Assembly: GCA_013396635.1 (NCBI GenBank)
Contig: WBMW01003919.1
Coordinates: 1,769,357 to 1,833,356 of the forward strand
From: Penelope pileata
Lineage: Eukaryota > Chordata > Aves > Galliformes > Cracidae
Reading direction: 5' to 3'
DNA length: 64,000 bases
Made by a program: the position numbers and the translations under genes. Position 1 is the stretch's first letter, and each line of letters starts with the position of its first letter. A model generated the notes under the pieces. It made no database searches, was not told where the DNA came from, and saw only the letters and a list, made by a program, of their open reading frames with translations. Positions 26,556 to 37,045 of the stretch are shown here, one piece after another.

Positions 26556-28536
26556 AGCATCCAAACAATTTCTACATTTAACAATAATCCATGGTTTTAT
26601 TCTCTCTCATTTTAGGGTAATTCTCTCATGAGAACACTCTGCCCCTGAACAACTTAGCGCAGCGCTCTCAGCCTCAGTAACATCTCGCACGATGCTTATG
26701 ATTTTACATATCTGGGATACCAGTCCATTTTTGCATTTGGGATTTTCTTGGTAATCCTACCTACCCGTTCGGAGCTTTTTTGTCAATACCTTTTCTGTAC
26801 TGCTTAGGAGAACACAGCACACTGTAAGGAAGGAAAGGAAAAAAACTTTCCTTTTCTTTATCCTCCTCTTTCTCTAACATTACTTCAAGACACCGAGCAG
26901 GCAGTGTGCTTAGTGCCACTCTGCCATACTGGGATGTAGACTGCTACCCATACAGGTCCCAGGACCCACACAGCAGTTCTGTTTGCAAGAGCAGCCCCAG
27001 GCTGTTGCCCAGCAGCTCACCAGGAGGATCACAGGGCGCTTCACCAGCTCCTAACACACACCCGTGCCCTGGGGAGGACCACTGCTGGCCCAAAACAAGC
27101 AGCCCTGGCAGGCAGCTAACTCACAAACTGATGTGCTTCCCACTTGTTCATCTTCAATATTTCACCGGGCTGCTTACCATGTAGGCACTGCAGGTTGTTC
27201 TCAAGTTAAGTCAATTTTGTGTTTCTCTATTGTTCACTCATCCGCGGAGACGCTTGGCAGGATGGGTGTTTTATCAGGATGGCAGATGTAGGAGTGCAGC
27301 ACCAGTAACAGCCAGATTTTTCAAGCATGCCCTTAGTGGAAGATGCTGGTACCCCCACACTGGATGTTCAGAAGGACAGAGAGAGCCAACAGCTTTTATT
27401 TCGCAGGACCAAGAGCATCATGTTCCCCACGCCATCCCCACGCCGCCACCTCGCTGGGCCAGCCACAGCCCCAGGCAGGCTGGGCTGCTGCCTTCCCCAG
27501 GCACCCTACTGATGTTGTCTCTGCCTTCTACTCCCCCTGAACATAAGGTCTGGGGCAGAACCTCAGCGGGATCCTGCACACCACATGAACCAAGCAGTGC
27601 CCTGTGCTGCTGAGAGATGGTCATATCACTGCTGGGCTGGAGGCACAGAGCACTCCTATGTGCTTCATGACTCAAGTACAGAGCACTTCCACTGAATTTG
27701 AGCTTTGTTTCCATACACAGGCAGCCAATGAACAGACCACACTTAAAAAGGTGCTATTCTCTGCCACTGGCCTCTACCTATCCAGAGCTCACTGGCATGC
27801 TAACAAAGTCATTTCTATTGATGAACATTTTAGGCCAAATGATTTTTTTTGTGCTCTGTAGCATCTGCCACATTAGGCAGTCATTGCACAGACTGTTGGG
27901 CTGGCTGTGATGCCAGCTGTGGTTGTCAATGCCCAGCTGGGACGGAATGCTGAGGGCTTCACCCCCTACTCCCTGTTCATGACCACCAGGTTTCTAGGGG
28001 ACACTATTTCTGTGCAGATTTCCCTTGGAGCTCTAGAGTACCACCAACACTTGACAAGAGGCAGAAATATTAACTAAAAACTTGTTAGGCATTTTATTTC
28101 AATTGCACTTGGAACAAACTAAAACCCAACTGAATCAATGCCAAATAGTTGGATTCAAAGTTTCAGTTCTTTGAAATAAATACAGCCTAAAGAAATTCCA
28201 CAGATCTCCAGCAGCTTTTGGATCAATGTTTCCCAAACATCTGAAAACCTGCAGTAAGATACGTCCTGCTATTCTGAGAGGGTACCTCAAGGGCCTGAAT
28301 GTTTTTAAGTAGAACACAGAACAGCACACACAAGTGCCTGATTTTTCACTGTTGCTACTGAAAACAAACTTTGTAGAACAGCAACTGAAAGAACACTGTG
28401 CTGCTGTATGTGGACAAGCTTAAGTTTCCTAGTGAAGCGGCAGAGCAGCTTTATTTTTGCAAAATGCAAAGAGGAGGACTGTAAACAGTTATGTTTAAAG
28501 TATGAAGCATCTTGATGATCATACATTCTTCCTAAT
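26556..28536. other. Non-coding stretch, no gene recognised
   Basis: Nothing was recognised. The overlapping short frames at 26906-27861 on both strands have no domain features. Confidence 0.5.
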
Positions 28537-28544
28537 GCCTAGCA
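28537..28544 (+). repeat. Left 8-bp target-site duplication of the hAT element
   Basis: GCCTAGCA lies immediately before the left terminus CAGGCATGTCC. The identical octamer follows the right terminus at 29390-29397. Eight bases is the standard duplication length for hAT transposons. Confidence 0.9.
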
Positions 28545-29389
28545 CAGGCATGTCCAACCCACGGCCCTGGGACATACATGGCCCAGCACAGCCCGTACCG
28601 TGCCCCCCCCCTGCTGAGCCACCACTCCGCAGCCAGGCCTGGGTCCCCACCCAGCACTCAGCCCCGGGCACTGTCTGAGCCGAACCCAGGACAAGGGGAG
28701 GGCACAGTGCAGTGCTAGCTCAAGTTATGGCAAATAATTGTATGGTTTTTGATACGCTGGCTGAACAGAGTCCTGGGAACAGCAAAAAATACACAGCCTT
28801 GCTTTCTGTTTTGATAAAGGAATTTGAGAATAGGTTTCAAGACTGCTGAAAGTATCAATTTTTTGGTATATTTGTGACTCCGTTTTCAGTCAGAACAAAT
28901 ACATTATCTGCAACTCCATACATTTCATTTGAAAATTCACAATCAGACATTCAACTCAAAGAAAAACGCGATCATGTCTCTCTGCTAGACTTCTGTAAGA
29001 CCCATCTGACCAGAGAAATACAGCCCTCGCTTCACAACCACGCCTTATTCACATCATCACTTTTTGGCAGTACGTACATTTGTGAACAACTGCTCTCAGG
29101 GGTGAAGCACGGGAGTAAAATTCCATCCAAAATCTCTGATGAACACCTTGAGAACTACAAAGAATTGCAATCATGTCCATCAAACCAGACTAATGCATTA
29201 GTCTCACAAAATTTAAGTCAAATATGCCATTAGTTTTATGTTTTCTTTGCTCTTGTTTTAATTAAAAATACATTTTAAGAAGTTCTGTCAGTTATACACA
29301 TTAACTACATTGCATATTTTACATGCAGCCTGAGACAATTCCTCTTCACTCAGTGTGGCCTGGGCAAGCCAAAAGGTGGGACACCCCTG
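28545..29389 (+). mobile_element. hAT-superfamily (Charlie-like) DNA transposon, non-autonomous copy
   Basis: The element is 845 bp long and is bounded by terminal inverted repeats: left CAGGCATGTCCAACCC, right (reverse complement) CAGGGGTGTCCCACCT, with 12 of 16 positions matching. Perfect 8-bp GCCTAGCA duplications flank it. The CAGGGGTGTCC-type terminus is characteristic of Charlie-like hAT elements. The left part is GC-rich non-coding sequence. The right part holds the C-terminal remnant of a transposase (28781-29233). The N-terminal zinc finger and most of the catalytic domain are absent, so the copy is an internally deleted derivative that could not move itself. The exact duplication shows that both borders are original and have not been eroded by later deletion. 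Confidence 0.9.
28781..29233 (+). pseudogene. hAT transposase C-terminal remnant
   Basis: One reading frame translates into the C-terminal part of a hAT transposase, the region that includes the dimerisation domain. Landmarks visible are KEFENRFQDC early, LLDFCKTHLTRE in the middle, SSLFGSTYICEQL (the most conserved block of this clade), then ISDEHLENYKEL and a stop at 29233. Related sequence has been domesticated in vertebrate genes such as GTF2IRD2 and in the ZBED and FAM200 genes. This is not one of those: it lies between the terminal repeats of a transposon and has an in-frame TGA at 28847-28849. The usual protein is about 600 residues, and only about 140 codons remain here. After the stop the frame stays open for about 119 codons from the GTG at 28874. 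The start of detectable similarity, near 28781, is approximate. It should be non-functional unless captured by splicing. Confidence 0.88.
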
Positions 29390-29397
29390 GCCTAGCA
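29390..29397 (+). repeat. Right 8-bp target-site duplication of the hAT element
   Basis: GCCTAGCA directly follows the right terminus ending ACCCCTG and is identical to 28537-28544. Confidence 0.9.
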
Positions 29398-30165
29398 CAC
29401 ACATCTGACATGCAGGGGCTGAACGGCTCAATGAACCGTGGAAGAGGTTCGTGTTGGGTAAGCACAATGTGCGCCCTCTGGGAAAATAGGTAAGAACTTG
29501 ATAACAGTCAATCAAAAAACCAAATAATGAGAAGGACTTTGTGGTAATAAAATAATTGCAGTGATGAATGCTGTCAATGACTTACATAGCCAACAAACTG
29601 CTTTTTAAATTGGTTGGGGAAAGATGCATCACAGAAGGTGCAACAACGCAGCAAAATGGAACCACCCTCACAAAGTGCAAGTCTCTCTCAGTGGACCATT
29701 TTTTTGGACCATATTTATACTTCCAAAGAGGAGAATTCATCTCCTCACTTCATTTTGAAGCAAATACAGCATGACAGGTTCTTATTACCCACACCTGTAA
29801 ACCACTCCAGTGGTTTTCTACAATCAGCCTGGCATAAAACCCCAATATTAAATTTGTCATCTTGATTGAATATTCCTTAGTTCTTATATTATGATCAAGA
29901 ATAAATAGGAACATCTGATAGATTCTTCTTGTACAGTACCTGATCTCAAGTATCTCCCGAACACTTTGGTTTGCAGACCTTCTCCCTACCCCTGGCAGTC
30001 CCAAGCAGCCTCCCTGCACAGCTACTGGGCCATAAGTCTATTTCACTGCAGTGTTGAAGCTCTTCCACTTCTGTTATATTTTAGAAATAGCATGAGATCA
30101 TTCACACTACTGCAGGTAGCTATAACATCAGAAATATGAACCTACTATTCCATATATACTTTCAC

Positions 30166-30191
30166 AATATAATTTGTGTGCAAATTATATT
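30166..30191. repeat. Perfect 11-bp hairpin with a 4-base loop
   Basis: AATATAATTTG (30166-30176), loop TGTG, then the exact reverse complement CAAATTATATT (30181-30191). The arms are AT-rich, which raises the odds of chance occurrence. No associated element was recognised. Confidence 0.7.
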
Positions 30192-33100
30192 TATATTAAA
30201 GTTGGGGGAAGTTCATTGCTGTTTCGATTTTAAACCAAGCAAACCAAGCTGAAAACTAGGTGTTTCTCCTAAGTGATTTTCACCATACCCAGACCCAAGC
30301 AGTGACATTCATGCTTAAATATCAGGGTTTTATCTGCCTGCCTTCATCAACAGCTATTCATCTGCCCCTTTCGCCACATGTGGTTAAACCCCTTCAGTTC
30401 TTCCTCATATTTCTCTGGCTCTGACTGGCCGTAAGGAATTGGTGCCATCTGCAGATTACACGGAGAGATAGCCATGGACTATAATTTAAGAAGTATTATG
30501 CCACAAGTCAGCTAGCAGATCTGTTAGCCCAGTAACTGACGGTTTAGGGCTCCCACTGAAATCACACCAGTTAATAACAGCCATTTAGAGACAACAGGCT
30601 CATGTCTCCACCCATTTGCACCTACCACAACTCCACCCTGACCCCTCTGCCTGCAAATTAATTGGGCGTCATATCTCATTTGTGTTTTCCAGCAGTATTC
30701 CAAGTTCCAGCTTGGAGTGTTTTTCCAAGTCCTGGCTAATTACCAGTTATTTTTGTCACTAGAGACACATTCTGCATGATGATAGGTGAACCACACGTGT
30801 CTCAGTAGTTTGCTTTGGATAATACAGAAATTTGGATGCATTTCTGTTAGTGCTGCCCAGGGAGCTGGGAGCAATGAGCTCTGTTCCTCAGCCCGCCATC
30901 TCCTCACTGACAAGTCTCAGGGAAGTAACCAGCAGGTGAACCCCTGTCCTGACATAAAACACATTTTTCTACCTTGACAGAAACAGCTATAACCCCATCA
31001 GAATGTTTCCCCTTGGTTCAATTCTCCTGATTCATGTGAATGAGCTATCTTCATTCTTTGATTGCTTCCTACTTGCTGGCAATGGTGTAAAGGTGACAGG
31101 ACTGCAGACCCATGGGGAGTTTATATGGAGAAGATGGACCACCCCTCAAAGAAAGACTTCCCCTCAAAGAACCATCTTGACCTCATGATTCCAAAGCTGT
31201 TATCCCAATTCACCTCAACTGTGGAAAGTGCAGGAGTACCTTCCAGAGAAAGAGTCCAGAAATTAAATACATGGACTTTTTCTTAGGCCACAGCCAGAAG
31301 CAGACAAGTATGCCCTATCCTCAAATTCCCAAAAGCGCTGCCTGGATGCCAGGACTTGGCTCTGGACCCTGCGACGAGAGCTGGTGGTGCCAGTGATGCC
31401 CACAGGCTGAAGTGCCAGCAAGCCCCTGCCAAGCTACCAGTTGCAGGAAAACCAGCAACTACTGAGGAAAGCACACAGCCTTGAAGGCCTGACCTGAACC
31501 AAGCTCACACGAACACTGTCTGCAATGGACAACTCATTATTAGCACAATATGTAATTATTTCAATGGTAACAGAAATTTGTGGTAATTGCCATCGTCAAT
31601 TCCATTGGCAGGAGTCCAGACAGGCTCTATTACATTTTCCTATTTACTACTTTCCACCCACCTCTATAGACTTTTTACTTTTAAATATGTAAACCAGCAC
31701 AGCTCCAAGAACCACAGCAGCAAAACCCAGCCAGCTGCCTCAAGACTGCAGAAGGGCACTGGCTGCTCTCGGCAGCCACCCGAGCACTCCTCCAGCACTG
31801 AACTTGCTCTTCGTGCTGCTGTTGGCTCAGGCTGGATGAACCACAAGCAGCAGCTTACTAATGCACGACGAGGGGAGCTGGGGAAGGGCTTCAGGACTTT
31901 GTCCTACTTTTCAAACAGACAATGAAAGCTGAGGACATGCACTGAGAGGAAAAGGAGACTAGGGGAGAGGAAGAGAGAAGTTGAAAGGAGAAACAACGCA
32001 AGAGCGTATTTCAAGCCTAAAATAAGGAACACTGGAGTCATGTAATGTGAACAGCAGATCTGGGAAGGCCTGGGATAATGCTGCATGCAGTCTGGAGCCA
32101 TGCACAAAAATGTAACACCTGACTTTTTAATTGAACCAGGGGCTCATTTCCCATGCAGGGAAAACACCACAGCACCAGCACATCCAGCTGAGCTGTGTGG
32201 GCTCCACATCCCAGCTGAGCACTTTCCTGGAGCCCATACATGGAGGTGAGCACTCTCCTCATTAACAAATACATGTCACTGATGGGAGCAAAGTGCAGGC
32301 AAAAGGAACTTGAAAGGCGTGCTGCCAGAAGACAGACGTGCCTCCTAGTGGCAGGTTCTTGCTTACTGGCTCTCTGCCACAAGCAGGAGGAGATGCAGTC
32401 CCTCATTTGTGGCACTGGCAATTGCTGTTCAGGGTCTTGAAGCAGTTATGGGGCACAAGCTAAAAGCCTCTGCTGTCAGGTCTGGCTGCATTTATGTTCT
32501 CATCACAGGTGGATTTTTCCCCACATTATTTATTTCCCATGGGCTTGTCACAGCTTCATTCTCACTATCAGTAAGAGTGATGATTAACAAAGCAGAACCT
32601 TTGCTCTTAACCTTTTTTCTAATGGATTATGTTTTTCCATATCCTCATATTAAATGTATGAGAACGACAAAGGACAGATCGTCTTCCCCCCCACCAAAGA
32701 CTCAGATCGTACCACAAGACTACTGATGTGGGATGAATTACAGGTTAAAAACAAAACTTGCTTTGCATCAATTATACCCAATTATTTCATACAACTACAT
32801 CTATTATTTAGAATTTCTGCAATGGTATTTTACCTTTCCAATACATATCAGCTTGCTGCTAACTGCTAAGATGCTTCCTCTGACCAGGTCTTTTGCTTAT
32901 TTCCATCCTAATGGCCTTCCTCCAAGCTGTCCAACTTCAGCCCACAGGTAAAAAAACAAGTGCTGCTCTTTGCGAGGCAGCACTTCAGGCCAATGTGTTT
33001 GAGGGTGTTCTTTGGAGAAAGACCCTGAGCATGGACCAAGACGTTTTGCTGGAGACTCTTCTAGTCCATTGCTGCCATCCAAAATCTTTTTGTTATCCCA

Positions 33101-36051
33101 AGAAAGGCTAGACTAAAAGCCAACAGCACAAGCTCTTCTTCCCTACCTCAAAGCACTTTTAAGATGGAGAGTTCAAATTCCTGGTGTACCACTTATCTGT
33201 TTTTTCCCCCCCAAAGTTCAGACTGTAAAACATATAAAAGCATTTTCAGAGAAGAAAACATCTAGGCTATTCTTTTTTAATGTGGTCTCGTCAGCAAGCA
33301 AGGAGCATCCTGGTTTGTAGCTCTGAAAGTCACATGTCTGACTGCAGAATAGGATGAAAAATATCAGAATCTGGGAAAATATACTACAGGAACGTTCCAC
33401 ACTTGGCCTGACTCAGGCTTCAGATGCAATTCAGCCCATGAGGACACAGTGACAGGAGGACAGGACAGGAGTTTGCACCTTTAAGATTAGTATGACTTAG
33501 CAGTGTTCACAAGGGAAACAGGATCCATGTGATCACGAAGGAACAGCAAAGAAATTTAACTTTGGAATTCTGAGAGGTTAGTCAGAACAGTCACAAATTT
33601 GGAGAACTAGGAGAGCAGTCGGGAAGCCACCAAGTTACACCGAGTGCCACCAGCTCTCCTTGTGACACCACTGCCAACCTAGCAGGGACAAGCAGCTCTT
33701 TTCTGCAGTTGTTTTGGGGATATACTAAGGAGTAGGATCACATTTCTATCGTTCCGTTGTGGTAGCACAGGTAATTCAGTCAGCCATATTGTCACCACTG
33801 CTCCAGTGGTCTGCAGTTACAGCATTGGCTTCTCATCCCCTTGTTTACTAACTTAAAGAAAAGGAAATAATGTAGTGAACTGAACAGTAGGTCTGCATGG
33901 TACAATTTTCATGATGCTCTAGGGGAATATTCCACTATCTTCTTCAAGATGAAAGTTACGTAAAGCATTGCCCAGTGAGGGCCATCTCATGCATTCTGCT
34001 CTGGCACTGAACAGCACTCCCCACTTGTAGAATGCTGCTCCTTTGTCTGTTACATTCAATGTTTTCTCACCACTCTTCATGATCTTCTGGATTTCCTCTT
34101 TTAAATGGCCTTGAGCAATGAATACTTGCACATGGCTTTTTAAGTAATCCTATATTTTTCACTTACTGATCTGTTGCAAGAGAAAATACCTTTAAACATT
34201 CCCATAGACTCTTTACTAGGATCTCATCTGCATTGTATCTTCTACACATTTCTTGCATTTAAGTTTTCATTTTTTATCATCTGTAAGCTGCATTTCCATT
34301 TCCCCCCCAGCCTGAAAGAAGACTTGTTTAATTGGTTATTTGCATAATTATTCTGAAAAAGAAAGCACCACAAAAAATTACTAATAGGAGATCAGAGTAA
34401 TATATTCACGAAGGAATTACAAAACAGTACAAAACTAAATATATTTCATATGCATCTTCATCCCAAATCGCATCACCCCTGAAGTGTTTGGAAACCCAGG
34501 CCAAGAAGCACAACTCTCAGCAATTAATGCTTCGCAGTGAAACAAATTAGGAACCACGAGGTCAACGTATAAAGCTGCTGTCTCCTTGAACAGAAGTTTT
34601 CAAAAGAAATACCAAGTTTGTGAAGTACAGCAAAGACAACAGCAACAAAAAAAGCAGCTCATGCAGCCTCTCTAAATACGTGGGAAGTAGGAGAACTTCT
34701 GGAGGACTCAAAATCTTTGCTTGTGACAGCACGGCCCCCACTGGTAGGATCACGGCAGCAGTTTCACATCACTTAAACCCCTGAGTGGATGGCTATGCTG
34801 GGTGCACCAGCCTGCCTCTGATCTACAATTCGGGTGTAACTGCTCCTCCAGCAGCAGCACAATGAGCCCTGCTTCTGGGCACAGCACGACTGGGCTGAAA
34901 TGCACGGAAACTGAAGGTCTGACTGACAAAGAGCTTGAAGAAAAACAGTAATACGGGTGCACAACAAACTCCAGAAAGGATGCTAAAGGTAAGCAGTAGC
35001 TTTGCATAAATATTCTCCTTGAGCCTCTGCCCTTGTGTAATTATTTGAAGTACTCAATTACCCAGCACTGGACATGGCAGATTGCCTCCAACTCCCATGT
35101 CACACAGCAGTAGAGAACAAAAGGAAAGTGATATGCCAACAGCATACACTTGTCTGTCCTAAGGAACAGTAAAGAGAAGGGGAAAAACAAAAGTAGTAAA
35201 TCCCACAGGCTACATCTTGAAGAAAATGAGGGAATCAAGAAATGTAAAGTGCCGAATGTACATCAAAAGATAACAAGATGCATGGAGAACAACAGTAGGG
35301 AAAGTGAAGGTGCCAAGGGTTTTCAGCAAGCAGATTTACACTCTGAAATTAAGCTGAGAATCAAGGGCAAAAGCAAACTGAAAGATTTATGACCATAATG
35401 TCACATCTGGGAGAGGGCAGCTCAGGAACAGGAATGATTTGTACAGGACTCGTCCCAGGCCTGTAAATATTCCTGTCTGGGGGTGCACTGTGGAACACAG
35501 GCACTCCCGCAGTTACAGCACTCCTCCAGCAACCCCCACTCCTCCCACATAACTCCGTGCACTGCAGCTGTGCTTCCAGTAGAAGGCTGCATCAGAAGCA
35601 CAGCTGGGGGGATTCATTTCCTGTGTGCCTGTTGATACACTAACAAACCCTGAGCGCGTGGCAATTCACATCATCCATGTGACATTTCTTAATTAAGAAA
35701 TAAATACACACACACATAAGGTACCAAGATGAAAGGCCCCAGTCTGTCCAGAGTTGTGCCCCTCTAACATGAGCATCAACCTAAGTCAGCCCTTGTTGAC
35801 TTTGTCAGTCGAGTATCAACCTTTGTTCAACTGAAGCACAGGAAGATCACTACAGATTTTTAAGGAAAAGTCTTATGAAAGATGTCCATATTGACTAAGC
35901 AGACATACTCATGGTGGTCCATAGTATTCACTGGAGATTTTCATAAACCTGTCTACTTAAATATTCCTATCAGTTTGCTGATTAGAATACATTCTATTTA
36001 AAGAAAAGGAATACGATAGAGTACACTGCTTTCCTCTCCTGCCTTTCCCCC

Positions 36052-36138
36052 CAGTTTAATTAAACTGCAACTTATTAATTGCAAGGTACACTCCTGTGAA
36101 AAAAATTACAAAGTTTAATTACTATTATTACGAATAAT
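36052..36138. promoter_or_regulatory. Cluster of TAAT/ATTA homeodomain-type cores (speculative regulatory block)
   Basis: A 16-bp palindrome CAGTTTAATTAAACTG lies at 36052-36067. ATTAATT follows at about 36074, the decamer AGTTTAATTA recurs at 36112-36121 (first at 36053-36062), and ATTATT...AATAAT forms a small inverted repeat at 36124-36138. Homeodomain proteins bind TAAT cores. Regulatory function is inferred only from this clustering in AT-rich DNA. Confidence 0.2.
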
Positions 36139-36766
36139 ATCAGTTTGGATAAATCAGGGGATGCTTCACTGCTGCTGAAATACACCATAGCTCAGGCCTG
36201 GAAAGCTGTACATTTCGATGAAATGAAAGGCTGTGCCACTCGTCAGTACTCCGTTCTGAACTCTTTCAGGAGGAGAGCAAACCCAAAAACATCGCACTGA
36301 TGCCAAAGTATGTTTGGAGGTGTTTCCCCAAAGTACTGAGCAGTATCCTGTTTGCAGCTGGCTTTCAACACCGAACACCACTTGGTTTGCAAAAAACACA
36401 AAGCATGCAGAAAAATATCTGGGAAACAAAGGAAGGCACAAGGTCAACTTCTGGCAGACCATGAAAGCACTCTGCCAGGTCGAGCTTCCTGCAAGAGACC
36501 TAGAGCTCCTCCGTGATGGGAATCCAACCATTTAAATAACTGAAGGCTTAGCCCATTTGGGGGAGCCAGGATAATCCATGCTGCAAACACATCTTTTTTT
36601 CTACCCTTCATTCCAGCTTTTTTTTGGTAATATTCTGTTATGAGAAAAGGCAGGTCTTGGACTGGGCGCAGCCTCAGACTGAACGGGAACAGAAGCTTGG
36701 CTTAGCGTGGCCATCTTCCTGCTTTGTTTTGCCACTGTGTCTGTATTTCCTTCTTACAAAAGCGAT

Positions 36767-37045
36767 TGCTGAACCAACCGAGGGACCTCAGCTGCTTCTC
36801 AAGTCTTTCCCTCCAGACCCCTCACCATCTTCATAGCCCTCCTCTGGATACTCTTTAATAGCTTTATGTCCTCCTTACATTGTGGCACCCAAACCCGCAC
36901 ACGGTGCTCGAGGTGAGGCCGCACCAACACAGAGCAGAGCAGAACAACCCCTTCCTTTGCCCAGCAGTGCTGGGCCTGGGGCACCCCAGGGGACAGCTGG
37001 GCAGCCAGGGCACACTGCTGACTCTAGTTCCAACTCGCCCACTTG
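36767..37045 (-). mobile_element. CR1 LINE internal fragment
   Basis: Read on the minus strand, this matches the CR1 ORF2 region just after the reverse transcriptase catalytic core. The peptide includes LVRPHLEHRVRVW, then a KEDIKLLKSIQRRAMKMVRG block, which is the usual 'VRPHLEYCVQFWGP...VQRRATRMIRGLE' stretch of CR1. The upstream segment (higher coordinates) corresponds to the part encoding 'QCALAAQKANRI', with small gaps. The fragment stops before the 3' UTR: no CR1 tail is seen below 36767. CR1 copies are normally 5'-truncated but keep their 3' end, so a later deletion or rearrangement is likely. Boundaries are approximate. Confidence 0.85.

Larger units (their letters stand above)
29398..36766. 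other. Non-coding stretch, no gene recognised
   Basis: No gene or known repeat was identified. Points inside it are an 11-bp hairpin at 30166-30191, a 70-codon minus-strand frame at 33919-34131 whose composition is somewhat protein-like (see findings), and a TAAT-rich block at 36052-36138. Confidence 0.5.
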
